Source: Polyangiaceae bacterium (GTDB taxonomy: Bacteria > Myxococcota > Polyangia > Polyangiales > Polyangiaceae). Taken from it: 14,764 nt of DNA. The first letter of the stretch is position 1. Every line of letters begins with the position of its first letter. Under the pieces are notes generated by a model, which was not told where the DNA came from, made no database searches, and saw only the letters and a program-made list of their open reading frames with translations. Location: NCBI GenBank assembly GCA_025936205.1, contig JAICTU010000213.1, forward strand, positions 1 to 14,764, given 5' to 3'. Made by a program: the position numbers and the translations under genes. Positions 6,871 through 13,462 of this stretch are shown here, in pieces.

Positions 6871-7196
6871 CCATGGCAGAGCCGGATGCCGTTGTGGCGC
6901 CGCCGCGCGTGTCCTTCGACCATCAGCTCCCGTTGCAGCTGGGCAAGCACTTTCGTCTGCAATGGGAGCCCAGCCAGCGGTGTCACGTGCTGCTCTATCC
7001 GGAAGGCATGGTGCAGCTGCAAGGCGGCGCCGAAGAGATCATGAAGCGCATCGACGGTAAGACCACGCTGCGGGGGCTGATCGAGGCACTCGAAGCGGCT
7101 TTTCCCGGGGCCGACCTGCGCGACGACGTCGTGGAGTTTGCCGAGATCGCGTATGCCAAGGGCTGGCTGGTCACGCCCGCCGCTGCCGAGCTCTGA
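6867..7196 (+). CDS. pqqD: PQQ precursor-peptide chaperone PqqD
   Basis: 109 residues. PqqD is a small winged-helix-like RiPP recognition element that binds the PqqA peptide and presents it to the radical SAM enzyme PqqE. Family features: [38 protein letters not shown] (about 27-64), then the helical [34 protein letters not shown] (68-101). The N-terminus (about 1-25, [18 protein letters not shown]) is longer than in the roughly 90-residue Klebsiella protein. ATG 6867 overlaps the pqqC stop (ATGA) with GGAG just upstream, so translation is coupled. ATG 6873 is an alternative start. It is a free-standing protein, not fused to PqqC or PqqE. Confidence 0.95.
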   Translation: MTMAEPDAVVAPPRVSFDHQLPLQLGKHFRLQWEPSQRCHVLLYPEGMVQLQGGAEEIMKRIDGKTTLRGLIEALEAAFPGADLRDDVVEFAEIAYAKGWLVTPAAAEL

Positions 7197-7220
7197 AGGC
7201 GGCGGGCCCACCCATCTGTC

Positions 7221-8378
7221 ATGTCTTCCACACCGGACCGACCGATCCCGCTCTGGCTGAATGCGGAGCTGACCTACCGCTGCCCGCTGCATTGCGTGTT
7301 CTGCTACAACCCAACGGGGTACGCGCAGCACAGCGAGGAGCTGAGCACGGAAGAATGGCGCGCCGTGTTGCGGCAGGCGAGGGCGCTGGGCGCCGTGCAG
7401 CTCGGCCTGTCGGGAGGCGAGCCACTGCTGAGGGACGACCTGGAGAGCCTGGTGGGGGAGGCGAGCTCGCTCGGCTACTACGTGAATCTGATCACGTCCG
7501 GGGTCGGTCTGAACGAAGCGCGCATCGCCCGCTTGAAGGAATCCGGGCTGCACCACATCCAGCTGTCGTTTCAGGACTCGACGCGCGAGCTGAACGATTT
7601 TCTCTCCAGCACGCGCACGTTCGAGCTCAAACGGCGCGTTGCCCAGCTGGTCAAGCAACACGATTATCCGATGGTGATGAATGTCGTGCTGCACCGGATC
7701 AACATCGATCACGTGACTGAAATCTTGCGCATGGCGCGTGAGCTCGGTGCCGACCACTTGGAGCTCGCGAACACGCAATACTATGGCTGGGCCTTCCGCA
7801 ACCGAGAGCACCTGTTGCCCGACCGCGCGCAGGTGGAGCGAGCCGAGCGAGCTGTCGCGGAGTTTCGAGCGCAACATGCGGACATGAAGGTCTATTTTGT
7901 GGTGCCCGACTACCATGCCACGCGCCCCAAGCGCTGCGTCAACGGCTGGGGCACGACCTTCTTGAACGTGACGCCCGACGGGCTCGCCCTGCCGTGCCAT
8001 GAAGCGAGGATGTTGCCGGGTCTCGACTTCCCGAACGTGCGCCAAAACGAACTGCGCTGGATCTGGCACGACTCGCCGGCTTTCAACCGCTATCGCGGCG
8101 ACGCCTGGATGCGGGAGCCCTGCCGCTCGTGCCCGGAGAAGGAACGTGATCTGGGCGGCTGTCGCTGCCAGGCGTTTCTGCTGACCGGAGATGCCGCGAA
8201 CACCGATCCTGTGTGCGAGCTTTCACCTGAACACCAGCGCGTGCAAGAGGCGGTCGAGGCGGCCGCCCGGGGCCGCCGCTCGTTGCCGCTGCTGTTTAGG
8301 AGCGACGAGAATTCGCGCCAGCTGGGCGCCGTGGCGAAGAACGCTGCCGGGGCTCGAGTGGACGATCAGGCGACCTGA
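7221..8378 (+). CDS. pqqE: PqqA peptide cyclase (PqqE), radical SAM/SPASM enzyme
   Basis: Forms the Glu-Tyr carbon-carbon crosslink in the PqqA precursor, the first chemical step of PQQ synthesis, with PqqD as partner. 385 residues. The radical SAM cluster motif is CPLHCVFC (21-28, CxxxCxxC), then GLSGGEPLLRDDL for SAM binding. The C-terminal SPASM-type auxiliary-cluster cysteines are all visible: RCVNGWG, LPCHEA, CRSCPEKERDLGGCRCQAF and DPVCELSPEH. WIWHDSPAFNRYRGDAWM is typical of PqqE specifically. ATG 7221 lies 24 bases after the pqqD stop, with only a weak upstream purine run (GAAGG). The 3' end overlaps ftsH, on the other strand, by 13 bases (8366-8378). The C-terminal 35 residues after the SPASM region are variable. 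With no pqqA next to it, its substrate peptide must be encoded elsewhere. Confidence 0.97.
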   Translation: MSSTPDRPIPLWLNAELTYRCPLHCVFCYNPTGYAQHSEELSTEEWRAVLRQARALGAVQLGLSGGEPLLRDDLESLVGEASSLGYYVNLITSGVGLNEARIARLKESGLHHIQLSFQDSTRELNDFLSSTRTFELKRRVAQLVKQHDYPMVMNVVLHRINIDHVTEILRMARELGADHLELANTQYYGWAFRNREHLLPDRAQVERAERAVAEFRAQHADMKVYFVVPDYHATRPKRCVNGWGTTFLNVTPDGLALPCHEARMLPGLDFPNVRQNELRWIWHDSPAFNRYRGDAWMREPCRSCPEKERDLGGCRCQAFLLTGDAANTDPVCELSPEHQRVQEAVEAAARGRRSLPLLFRSDENSRQLGAVAKNAAGARVDDQAT

Positions 8379-10363
8379 GGGCGCGCCACCTTCGTGGCGA
8401 CAGCAGTCGCTCCGGAGGACGAAGCACGCGGAATGTTCGCCGCGGCATAGACCTCGGCCTCGTCGAGCGTCTCGCTGGCGAGCAAGCGCTCGACAATCGA
8501 GTCCAGCTTGGGCCGATTCTCGCGCAGCAGCCGGCGGGCCTCGGCGAAACAGTCGTCGACCAGGCGCCGTACCTCCTCGTCGACCACGTTGAGCAGGTTC
8601 TCCGAGATGCCGGCCATGCGCGGGTCGCCCTCGGAAGGCAGCACCGAGAGCGTGCCCACGCGGTCCGACATGCCCCAGCGGCCCACCATGGAACGAGCGA
8701 TGCGCGTCACCATTTCCAGGTCGCTCTCCGCGCCATTGGTGACCACGTCGAACACTTCGCGCTCGGCCGCCATGCCCCCCAGCGCGCCGATGATGCGCCC
8801 GCGCAGATACTTGGCGTCATAGCCGTAACGGTCGCCTTCCGGTGTGGAGAGCGTCACGCCGAGCGCGCGCCCGCGCGGGATGATGGAGACCTTGCGCACG
8901 GGATCGGCACCGGGCTGCAGCATGCCCAGCAGGGCGTGGCCCGCCTCGTGATACGCGGTGCGCCGGCGTTCGGCTTCCGGCATCACGACCTGGCGCGCAG
9001 CGCCGAGTTGCACCTTTTCCAGGGCTTCCGTGAGATCGCGTTGACGCACAACGGCCTGCGCGCGACGGGCGGCGAGCAGCGCGGCTTCGTTGATCAGATT
9101 GGCGAGATCGGCGCCCGTCATACCGGGGGTCGACGCGGCGATGCGATCGAGATCCACGTCCTCGCCGAGCGGAACCTTGCGCGAGTGGACGCGCAGGATC
9201 TCGGCGCGGCCTCGATGATCGGGCGCGTGTACGACGATTTGACGATCGAAGCGGCCGGGGCGCAGCAAGGCTGGATCGAGCACGTCCGGGCGATTGGTGG
9301 CAGCCAGCACCACCACTCCTTCGCTCCCGGAGAAGCCGTCCATCTCCGTCAGAATCTGATTCAAGGTCTGCTCGCGCTCGTCGTGGCCGCCGAACGCACG
9401 CGCGCCACCGCGCGCGCGGCCGATGGTATCGATCTCGTCGATGAAGATGATCGATGGCGCCACCTTGCGCGCTTCGGCAAACAGCTCGCGCACGCGGCTC
9501 GCGCCCACGCCCACGATCATTTCGATGAACTCGGAAGCGCTGGCGCTGAAGAAGGGCACCTTGGCTTCGCCCGCCGTGGCTCGCGCCAGCAGCGTCTTGC
9601 CCGTGCCTGGTGCACCCGACAACAGCACGCCCTTGGGCGCGCGCGCGCCCACCCGGCGATATTTCTCCGGGTCACGCAGAAAATCGACGATCTCGTTGAT
9701 CTCGGCCTCGACCTCGTCAATGCCGGCGACATCGGCGAAGGTCACGCGCACGCTCTCCGGGTCGACGGGCTTGCGCGCACGGCCGCCCAGGATCCCGCCC
9801 ATTGCTCCTTGCTGCCGCCGGAACATCCAGGCGTAGAAGGCGATCATCAGGATGAAGGGAGCGACCGAGATCAGCAGGTTGGTGAAGATCCCGCGCTGTT
9901 GTACCAGTGGTGTTGCACGCACGGCCGCTCCGCCTGCAGTCAGCTCACCTAGCAGGTCGTCATTGGCGAAGGTGGGGCGTTCCGTCGTGAATTTGGTGTA
10001 GTCGCGCTCTTCTTGCCCCGGGGCAGCTGGCCCCGGCAGCGGGGCAGGCTTGCGCAGACCGCCCTGAATCGAGTCGCCCCGCGCGAACACTTCCGCGATG
10101 TTCTGAGCTGCGACCTGCTTCTTGAATTCGGTGTAGGGGACCGCGTCCGGGCCTTCGATCCAATCCTGGACCGTGAGCACGCTGAAAAAGATCAGGTAGA
10201 CGAGCAAGCCCAGGGCAAAGCGCAGCCAGCGCCGCTGTGGAGGCTGCCCGGCGGGCGGCAGCCCTTCCGTGCGCCACGGCTTGGCGGGCCCGGGGCTGGC
10301 GCTGGGACGCGGCTCCGGTGCTTTGGGCGGCTTGGACGGGGACGGGGGTGGCTGCTCCGGCAT
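8366..10363 (-). CDS. ftsH: ATP-dependent zinc metalloprotease FtsH
   Basis: Membrane-anchored hexameric AAA protease that degrades misfolded or short-lived membrane and cytoplasmic proteins. 665 residues, slightly longer than the usual 610-650. The order is: a proline-rich cytoplasmic N-tail (1-44), membrane segment about 46-65, periplasmic region, membrane segment about 158-180, Walker A GAPGTGKT (250-257), pore loop [10 protein letters not shown] (281-290), Walker B IIFIDEID (305-312), second region of homology [20 protein letters not shown] (355-374), zinc motif HEAGH (472-476) and the third-ligand region GAESDLE (Asp548). All catalytic residues are present. The pore-loop aromatic Phe of E. 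coli FtsH is Ile283 here; other FtsH proteins also vary at this position. On the minus strand GGAGA precedes ATG 10363 by 8 bases. The tail overlaps pqqE. Confidence 0.97.
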   Translation of the reverse strand: MPEQPPPSPSKPPKAPEPRPSASPGPAKPWRTEGLPPAGQPPQRRWLRFALGLLVYLIFFSVLTVQDWIEGPDAVPYTEFKKQVAAQNIAEVFARGDSIQGGLRKPAPLPGPAAPGQEERDYTKFTTERPTFANDDLLGELTAGGAAVRATPLVQQRGIFTNLLISVAPFILMIAFYAWMFRRQQGAMGGILGGRARKPVDPESVRVTFADVAGIDEVEAEINEIVDFLRDPEKYRRVGARAPKGVLLSGAPGTGKTLLARATAGEAKVPFFSASASEFIEMIVGVGASRVRELFAEARKVAPSIIFIDEIDTIGRARGGARAFGGHDEREQTLNQILTEMDGFSGSEGVVVLAATNRPDVLDPALLRPGRFDRQIVVHAPDHRGRAEILRVHSRKVPLGEDVDLDRIAASTPGMTGADLANLINEAALLAARRAQAVVRQRDLTEALEKVQLGAARQVVMPEAERRRTAYHEAGHALLGMLQPGADPVRKVSIIPRGRALGVTLSTPEGDRYGYDAKYLRGRIIGALGGMAAEREVFDVVTNGAESDLEMVTRIARSMVGRWGMSDRVGTLSVLPSEGDPRMAGISENLLNVVDEEVRRLVDDCFAEARRLLRENRPKLDSIVERLLASETLDEAEVYAAANIPRASSSGATAVATKVARPQVA

Positions 10364-10404
10364 GGCGTTTCTCCGCGCGTTCTAGGCTCAGCAGCCTCGT
10401 TACT

Positions 10405-10410
10405 ATGATA
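10405..10410 (-). promoter_or_regulatory. Candidate -10 (TATCAT) of ftsH
   Basis: On the minus strand TATCAT (four to five consensus matches) lies about 41 bases before the ftsH ATG, in a short AT-richer island. The -35 position (AAACCA at 17 bases) is poor and I see no heat-shock sigma-32 pattern. An inverted repeat GGCT-CAGC-AGCC (10385-10396) falls in the predicted leader. Confidence 0.3.
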
Positions 10411-10487
10411 CGCGATTCGCGCGCGACTGGTTTCTGTGCGCCGGCTGCCGCGCCGCGCCGCAGAGCTGCCGGGCCGCTGCTGCTTCG

Positions 10488-10504
10488 CGGGGCAAGCCGC
10501 CCCG
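10488..10504. terminator. GC-rich hairpin downstream of the methyltransferase remnant
   Basis: CGGGGC (10488-10493), loop AAGCC, GCCCCG (10499-10504) forms a six-pair hairpin 41 bases beyond the minus-strand stop of the methyltransferase remnant. A second weak stem, GGGCT/AGCCC, overlaps it at 10504-10520. There is no T-run on either strand, so factor-independent termination is doubtful. Confidence 0.25.
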
Positions 10505-10545
10505 GGCTGAACGGGAGCCCTTGCGCTGCGGTGATGTCAGTGCGT

Positions 10546-11040
10546 TCAGCGTTCGAGCACGACCTCCAGGTATTCCCCCGGCACCGCGAACGAGGCCGAG
10601 CGGCGGTTGTACTCCCCGGCGAGTTGCTCCCGATCCTTGCTGAGGCGCAGCTGGCCTTGCTCGTCCAGCGCCCCGAAGGCCTTGTAGGTCGGGCCGTAAA
10701 AGCGCCGGAACACCTCGATGAGGTGCGCTACCGACTCGTAACGGAAGATGAAGTCACGGCGCTCCGCACGCAGTGAACGCGCTGCCTGAAAGAGCTCCTT
10801 CAGCCGTGGTTCGCTGCCCCATTGAACGGGTGACGCTGCCAGGGCTGCATTGCCGCTGCCGCAGGCCACATCCAGGACGCGCGAGCCCGACTCCAGGAAC
10901 AGTGATTCACCGAAGTTTTGCAGCGTGGTGCCGATGATGGCGACGTCGCCGGAAGGCGGCGACGGGAAACGAGTGCGTCTCCGCCAGCATCGTTGTAAGG
11001 AGGGCGGCGGATGGCGAGAATGATTGCGCGTCGGATCCAC
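10546..11040 (-). pseudogene. SAM-dependent methyltransferase remnant lacking its core
   Basis: The open frame (GTG at 11040 to stop 10546-10548, 164 residues) starts with an unrelated-looking basic/proline stretch. It then becomes recognisable class I methyltransferase: SGDVAIIGTTLQNFGESL (30-47), a join lacking several residues usual here, then SGSRVLDVACGSGNAALAA (motif I, SAM-binding). Directly after, near base 10833, the sequence jumps to SPVQWGSEPRLKELF, FIFRYESVAHLIEVFRRFYGPTYKAFGALD and AVPGEYLEVVLER, which is the C-terminal part of the same family. The middle of the fold (motifs II-IV, from my memory of the family roughly 100-120 residues) is absent without breaking the frame. It cannot form a normal SAM pocket. 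I read it as a decaying gene with in-frame deletions and a lost N-terminus; a shortened protein with a new role is less likely. It is divergent from the AraC-type gene. Confidence 0.75.
10997..11003 (+). promoter_or_regulatory. Consensus Shine-Dalgarno of the leader ORF at 11011
   Basis: AAGGAGG at 10997-11003, 7 bases before ATG 11011, is a full anti-16S match at ideal spacing. It is the strongest ribosome-binding site on the plus strand that I noticed. It overlaps a TAA in the same frame (10996-10998), so the ORF cannot extend upstream. Confidence 0.55.
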
Positions 11041-11160
11041 TTGACCGGGCGTCGGCGGGGGCCGACGTCTCGCCCTGTGTCGGCGGATCAGGTCTCGGCG
11101 GATCAGGTCTTGGCGGATCAGGCCTTCGCGGCTCGGCTTCCGGAAGGGGCTGCCAGATGA
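11011..11160 (+). CDS. 49-residue leader ORF with SADQV repeats, coupled to the araC-type gene
   Basis: ATG 11011 to TGA 11158-11160; the TGA overlaps the ATG of the regulator gene (ATGA at 11157-11160), the usual sign of translational coupling. AAGGAGG lies 7 bases upstream. The peptide has a basic N-terminus (MARMIARRIHLTGRRRG), then SADQV-SADQV-LADQA encoded by a 15-base tandem repeat, and ends PEGAAR. It overlaps the 5' end of the divergent methyltransferase remnant by 30 bases (11011-11040). No known family. Likely roles are a leader peptide that controls entry of ribosomes onto the regulator, or a small protein acting with it. A chance ORF is possible, but the combination of Shine-Dalgarno, frame-preserving repeat and ATGA argues against chance. 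Confidence 0.5.
   Translation: MARMIARRIHLTGRRRGPTSRPVSADQVSADQVLADQAFAARLPEGAAR
11051..11066. repeat. Inverted repeat GTCGGC-GGGG-GCCGAC
   Basis: A perfect six-pair stem with a four-base loop inside the leader ORF, 14 bases before the 15-base tandem repeats. In RNA it would be a stable hairpin downstream of the leader ORF start; in DNA it could be an operator in the divergent region. Confidence 0.4.
11081..11125 (+). repeat. Three tandem copies of a 15-base unit
   Basis: CGGCGGATCAGGTCT occurs exactly at 11081-11095 and 11096-11110, and with two changes (TGGCGGATCAGGCCT) at 11111-11125. A further decayed copy may follow (TCGCGGCTCGGCTTC). It lies 32 bases before the regulator ATG. It encodes SADQV-type repeats in the leader ORF and could equally be a set of direct-repeat binding sites for the AraC-type protein, since AraC proteins often bind direct repeats. 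Confidence 0.7.
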
Positions 11161-12191
11161 GCACGGATACGCTTTCAGAGGTATTGCGAGCCGTGCGGCT
11201 CAACGGAGCGGTGTTCTTCGCCGTGGACGCATCGGCTCCCTGGGTCGCGGAAACCCCGCACGCGGGCGAGCTGCGACCGTATCTGATGCCGGGTGTGGAG
11301 CACGTGATCGACTACCACGTGATCACGGCGGGCTCCTGCTGGGGCGGGCTGATCGGCGAGGAGCCCGTGCAGCTGGAGACGGGCGACGTGATCGCCTTTC
11401 CGCACGGGGATGCGCACGTGATCTCGAGCGCACCGGGCATGCGCGGCGTGCCCTCGCGAGACGCGGCGCTGCAGGTGGCGACCAGCCGCCTGCCCGTGGT
11501 GATCGAGCAGAACGGCGGCGGACCCGAGCGGGCCCGGTTGATCTGCGGCTTTCTGGGCTGTGATATCCGCCCCTTCAACCCGCTGTTGGCCACGCTGCCG
11601 CGCATGATTCATGTCCGGCATCTGGTGTCGGGCCGGGGCGCGCCGGGCGATGGCGCGCTCGAGCATTTGATCCAGCTCGCGCTCGTGGAGTCGAACGCGA
11701 AGCGCGCGGGCGGGGAAGTGATGCTGGCGCGCCTGAGCGAGTTGTTATTCGTGGAAGTGGTCCGGCGCTACGTGGCCAACCTGCCGTCGGAAAGCGTGAG
11801 CTGGCTTGCGGGGCTACGCGATGACAGCATCGGCCGCGCCCTGGGCAAGCTGCATGATCGGCCCGCCCACGCCTGGAGCCTGGAAGACCTGGCCCGCGAA
11901 GTGGGCATGTCGCGTTCGGTGCTGGCCGAGCGTTTCAGCCACTTCGTCGGCGTCCCCCCCATGCAATACCTCGCGCAATGGCGCATGCAGCTGGCCGCCA
12001 ACTTGCTCTCCAGCACTTCGATGGGTCTGGCGGAGATTGCCGACAAGGTCGGCTATGGCTCGGAAACGGCCCTCAGCCGTGCCTACAAGCGCTGGGTCGG
12101 GGTGGCGCCGGCGGAGTGGCGGCGGAGCAAGCAAGGCGGCGCCAGCCCCGCGCCGTACGCCACGGTCGCGACTCCGACTACTCCGGAATGA
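11157..12191 (+). CDS. AraC-family regulator with N-terminal cupin sensor domain
   Basis: 344 residues. The N-terminal half (about 1-205) is a cupin_6-type sensor: FFAVDASAPWVAE, VIDYHVITAGSCWG, VQLETGDVIAFPHGDAHVISS, RLICGFLGCDIRPFNPLLATLPRMIHV. The C-terminal half (about 222-330) is the AraC/XylS double helix-turn-helix: HDRPAHAWSLEDLAREVGMSRSVLAERFSHFVGVPPMQYLAQWRMQLAANLL, then MGLAEIADKVGYGSETALSRAYKRWVGVAPAEWRR. Both helix-turn-helix motifs are complete, so it should bind DNA. Ligand unknown. ATG 11157 has GGAAGGGG (11141-11148) upstream and overlaps the leader ORF stop. Likely targets are the divergent promoter itself and the convergent GFA-type gene, whose 3' end it overlaps by 14 bases (12178-12191); the overlap does not prove regulation. 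Cupin_6 AraC proteins often control small oxidoreductase or detoxification genes. Confidence 0.93.
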   Translation: MSTDTLSEVLRAVRLNGAVFFAVDASAPWVAETPHAGELRPYLMPGVEHVIDYHVITAGSCWGGLIGEEPVQLETGDVIAFPHGDAHVISSAPGMRGVPSRDAALQVATSRLPVVIEQNGGGPERARLICGFLGCDIRPFNPLLATLPRMIHVRHLVSGRGAPGDGALEHLIQLALVESNAKRAGGEVMLARLSELLFVEVVRRYVANLPSESVSWLAGLRDDSIGRALGKLHDRPAHAWSLEDLAREVGMSRSVLAERFSHFVGVPPMQYLAQWRMQLAANLLSSTSMGLAEIADKVGYGSETALSRAYKRWVGVAPAEWRRSKQGGASPAPYATVATPTTPE

Positions 12192-12612
12192 GCACGCCGC
12201 TGCCGCCCATTTCCTGGGGTACGTCCCGTTGTTTGGGCAGACCGTCGTGCAGGTGCAACACCGTCTCCGCGTAGTTGACGTGCACCTGCGGCTCGAACGG
12301 AAAGTCCGCGAGCACGGCCGCATAGACGTCGACCAGGCCCCAGTGCGGGTGCTCCGTGAGCAGGTGTCCCCCGCAGCGTTTGCACCACTTGCGGTAGCTG
12401 CGCTCTGTCTTGGTGTAGGTCCCCACGTGATCGACGCCGCGCGTGATGCTGACCGCGCTGGGCGGCCACAGCGTGAACGCATTGACCGGCCCCGCCGACC
12501 ATTCTCGGCACGAGGCGCAGTGGCAATAGCCGGCGGCGACCGGTGCGCCCGTGACCTGAAGCTCGACGGCTCCGCAAAAGCAACGGCCCTTGAATGTCTT
12601 TTCCTGCGGCAT
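12178..12612 (-). CDS. GFA/CENP-V-family zinc protein (formaldehyde-activating-enzyme-like)
   Basis: 144 residues from ATG 12612, with a strong AAGGAGAGG just upstream on the minus strand. The frame is open to 12879, but the Shine-Dalgarno and family length fix this start. It has the seven-cysteine pattern of the Gfa family: CFCGAVEL (CxC), GYCHCASCREWSAG (CxCxxC), KWCKRCGGHL (CxxC), which bind two zinc ions. It also has the usual strand-rich core ending in HVNYAETVLHLHDGLPKQRDVPQEMGGSG. Family members were named for glutathione-dependent formaldehyde activation, but many have no proven activity, so the substrate is open. Soluble. It converges on the AraC-type gene and overlaps it by 14 bases. 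Confidence 0.93.
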   Translation of the reverse strand: MPQEKTFKGRCFCGAVELQVTGAPVAAGYCHCASCREWSAGPVNAFTLWPPSAVSITRGVDHVGTYTKTERSYRKWCKRCGGHLLTEHPHWGLVDVYAAVLADFPFEPQVHVNYAETVLHLHDGLPKQRDVPQEMGGSGVLIPE

Positions 12613-12847
12613 GTTCCTCTCCTTCGAGAAAAAGGGGTGACCGCCGCAGAATGTAGAGCGCTGCACCTGGCGCGAGAATGACCGCGCGTCCGCCGTTCGT
12701 GTCCAGGGCGCCGGCTTCCAGCGGCGCGCCACAGGAGCGCGTTCAAAGGGCAGCGCGGAGCCCGCGCTCACTGCCAATGCGCCGGCCGCCAGCGCCCCAG
12801 CCACGTTGAATGCGTCATGTTCCGCGCATCGCTTCACCGTTGTGGCA

Positions 12848-12874
12848 GCGATCGGCAGCAGTGCCGGCGATCGC
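12848..12874. repeat. Inverted repeat GCGATCG...CGATCGC
   Basis: GCGATCG (12848-12854) and CGATCGC (12868-12874) are a perfect seven-pair inverted repeat with a 13-base spacer. It is separated by only five bases from the next hairpin. It lies downstream of the GlsB-like gene on the minus strand. Confidence 0.45.
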
Positions 12875-12879
12875 CGCAC

Positions 12880-12902
12880 GGCTCCGCTGGAGCAGCGGAG
12901 CC
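12880..12902 (-). terminator. Nine-pair hairpin downstream of the GlsB-like gene
   Basis: GGCTCCGCT (12880-12888), loop GGAGC, AGCGGAGCC (12894-12902) is a perfect stem of nine. It is about 60 bases past the minus-strand stop at 12964. No T-tract follows on the minus strand, so it may be a 3'-end stabiliser or a non-canonical terminator rather than a classic one. Confidence 0.4.
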
Positions 12903-12963
12903 AGTGGACAGGCGATGGCCGCGGAGTGACGGGAACCAGGGCGCGGCGGAAATGGTCTCGGTG

Positions 12964-13227
12964 TTACAGCAGCGAGCGCCGGCGCGAACCCATGCTGACC
13001 AGCGCCAACACCAGCAGGGCGCCGACGATGCTGCCGATCAGACCTGCCGAGTGAATGCGCGTCACTTCCTCATGACTGATCAAGCTGCCCAGGAACCCGC
13101 CCAGCAAGGATCCCACCATGCCGAGTGCGGACGTCATGATCAGGCCCATGCTCTGGCGCCCGGGCATGAGGGCTCGCGCCAAGAACCCCACGACCAGACC
13201 AAAGAGAATAAAAACCAATAATCCCAC
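12964..13227 (-). CDS. GlsB/YeaQ/YmgE-family small membrane protein
   Basis: 87 residues from GTG 13227, with GGAGG five bases upstream on the minus strand. The upstream frame is open to 13440, but it is not hydrophobic and lacks a better start. Three hydrophobic segments: about 3-16 (LLVFILFGLVVGFLARAL), about 27-45 (GLIMTSALGMVGSLLGGFLGSLI) and about 57-80 (AGLIGSIVGALLVLALVSMG), with a glycine-rich pattern and the ARALMPG loop typical of the transglycosylase-associated (GlsB/YeaQ/YmgE) family. These proteins are often linked to envelope or general stress, with no proven enzyme activity. Basic C-tail (RRRSLL). Monocistronic by appearance. Confidence 0.92.
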   Translation of the reverse strand: MGLLVFILFGLVVGFLARALMPGRQSMGLIMTSALGMVGSLLGGFLGSLISHEEVTRIHSAGLIGSIVGALLVLALVSMGSRRRSLL

Positions 13228-13246
13228 GGTGACCTCCGGTTTGGCC

Positions 13247-13278
13247 GCGTCGCGAGCGCCACTCTGTGCGTCGCGAGC
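13247..13278. repeat. 11-base direct repeat upstream of the GlsB-like gene
   Basis: GCGTCGCGAGC at 13247-13257 and again at 13268-13278, repeating with a 21-base period (two helical turns). It lies 20-51 bases upstream of the GTG start, in the place of a promoter or operator of the minus-strand gene. Confidence 0.45.
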
Positions 13279-13462
13279 ACGGCACCCACACACTAGGGCA
13301 AACTGAATGCCAACCGCCTGGTGGGAGCAGAAAGCAAGAGAAAACTCGGCGAAAAGCCGCGTGACGAGGGGCGTCCGGCGCGCCACCGCCGATGCCAAGC
13401 TCGAGTGGCGAACTGCGACCACGCTACCGACCTGCCACATCTTTCTGCGATTTCCGTCCTGT

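Larger units (their letters stand above)
12613..12963. other. Gene-free gap with two adjacent inverted repeats
   Basis: 351 bases between two minus-strand genes. An open frame upstream of the GFA start contains a hydrophobic stretch (FNVAGALAAGALAVSAGSALPF), but I cannot support it as a gene or as an extension because the GFA start has its own strong Shine-Dalgarno. The gap holds two inverted repeats back to back (12848-12874 and 12880-12902), probably at the 3' end of the GlsB-like transcript. Confidence 0.5.

Noticed and set aside
6735..8069. A 444-codon minus-strand frame opposite pqqD and pqqE
   Set aside because: It is the shadow of two unmistakable genes, with no motif and no ribosome-binding site.
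8936..9952. A 338-codon plus-strand frame opposite ftsH
   Set aside because: It is antisense to the conserved AAA core, and its composition follows from ftsH codon bias.
10939..10950. 12-base palindrome GGCGACGTCGCC
   Set aside because: It lies inside methyltransferase-derived coding sequence (SGDVAII) and is explained by GC-rich codons.
12613..12879. N-terminal extension of the GFA-type protein with a signal-like hydrophobic stretch
   Set aside because: A strong Shine-Dalgarno sits directly before ATG 12612 and the family begins there; the extension has no family similarity.
13228..13440. N-terminal extension of the GlsB-like protein
   Set aside because: GGAGG before GTG 13227 and the normal family length fix the start; the extension is not hydrophobic.
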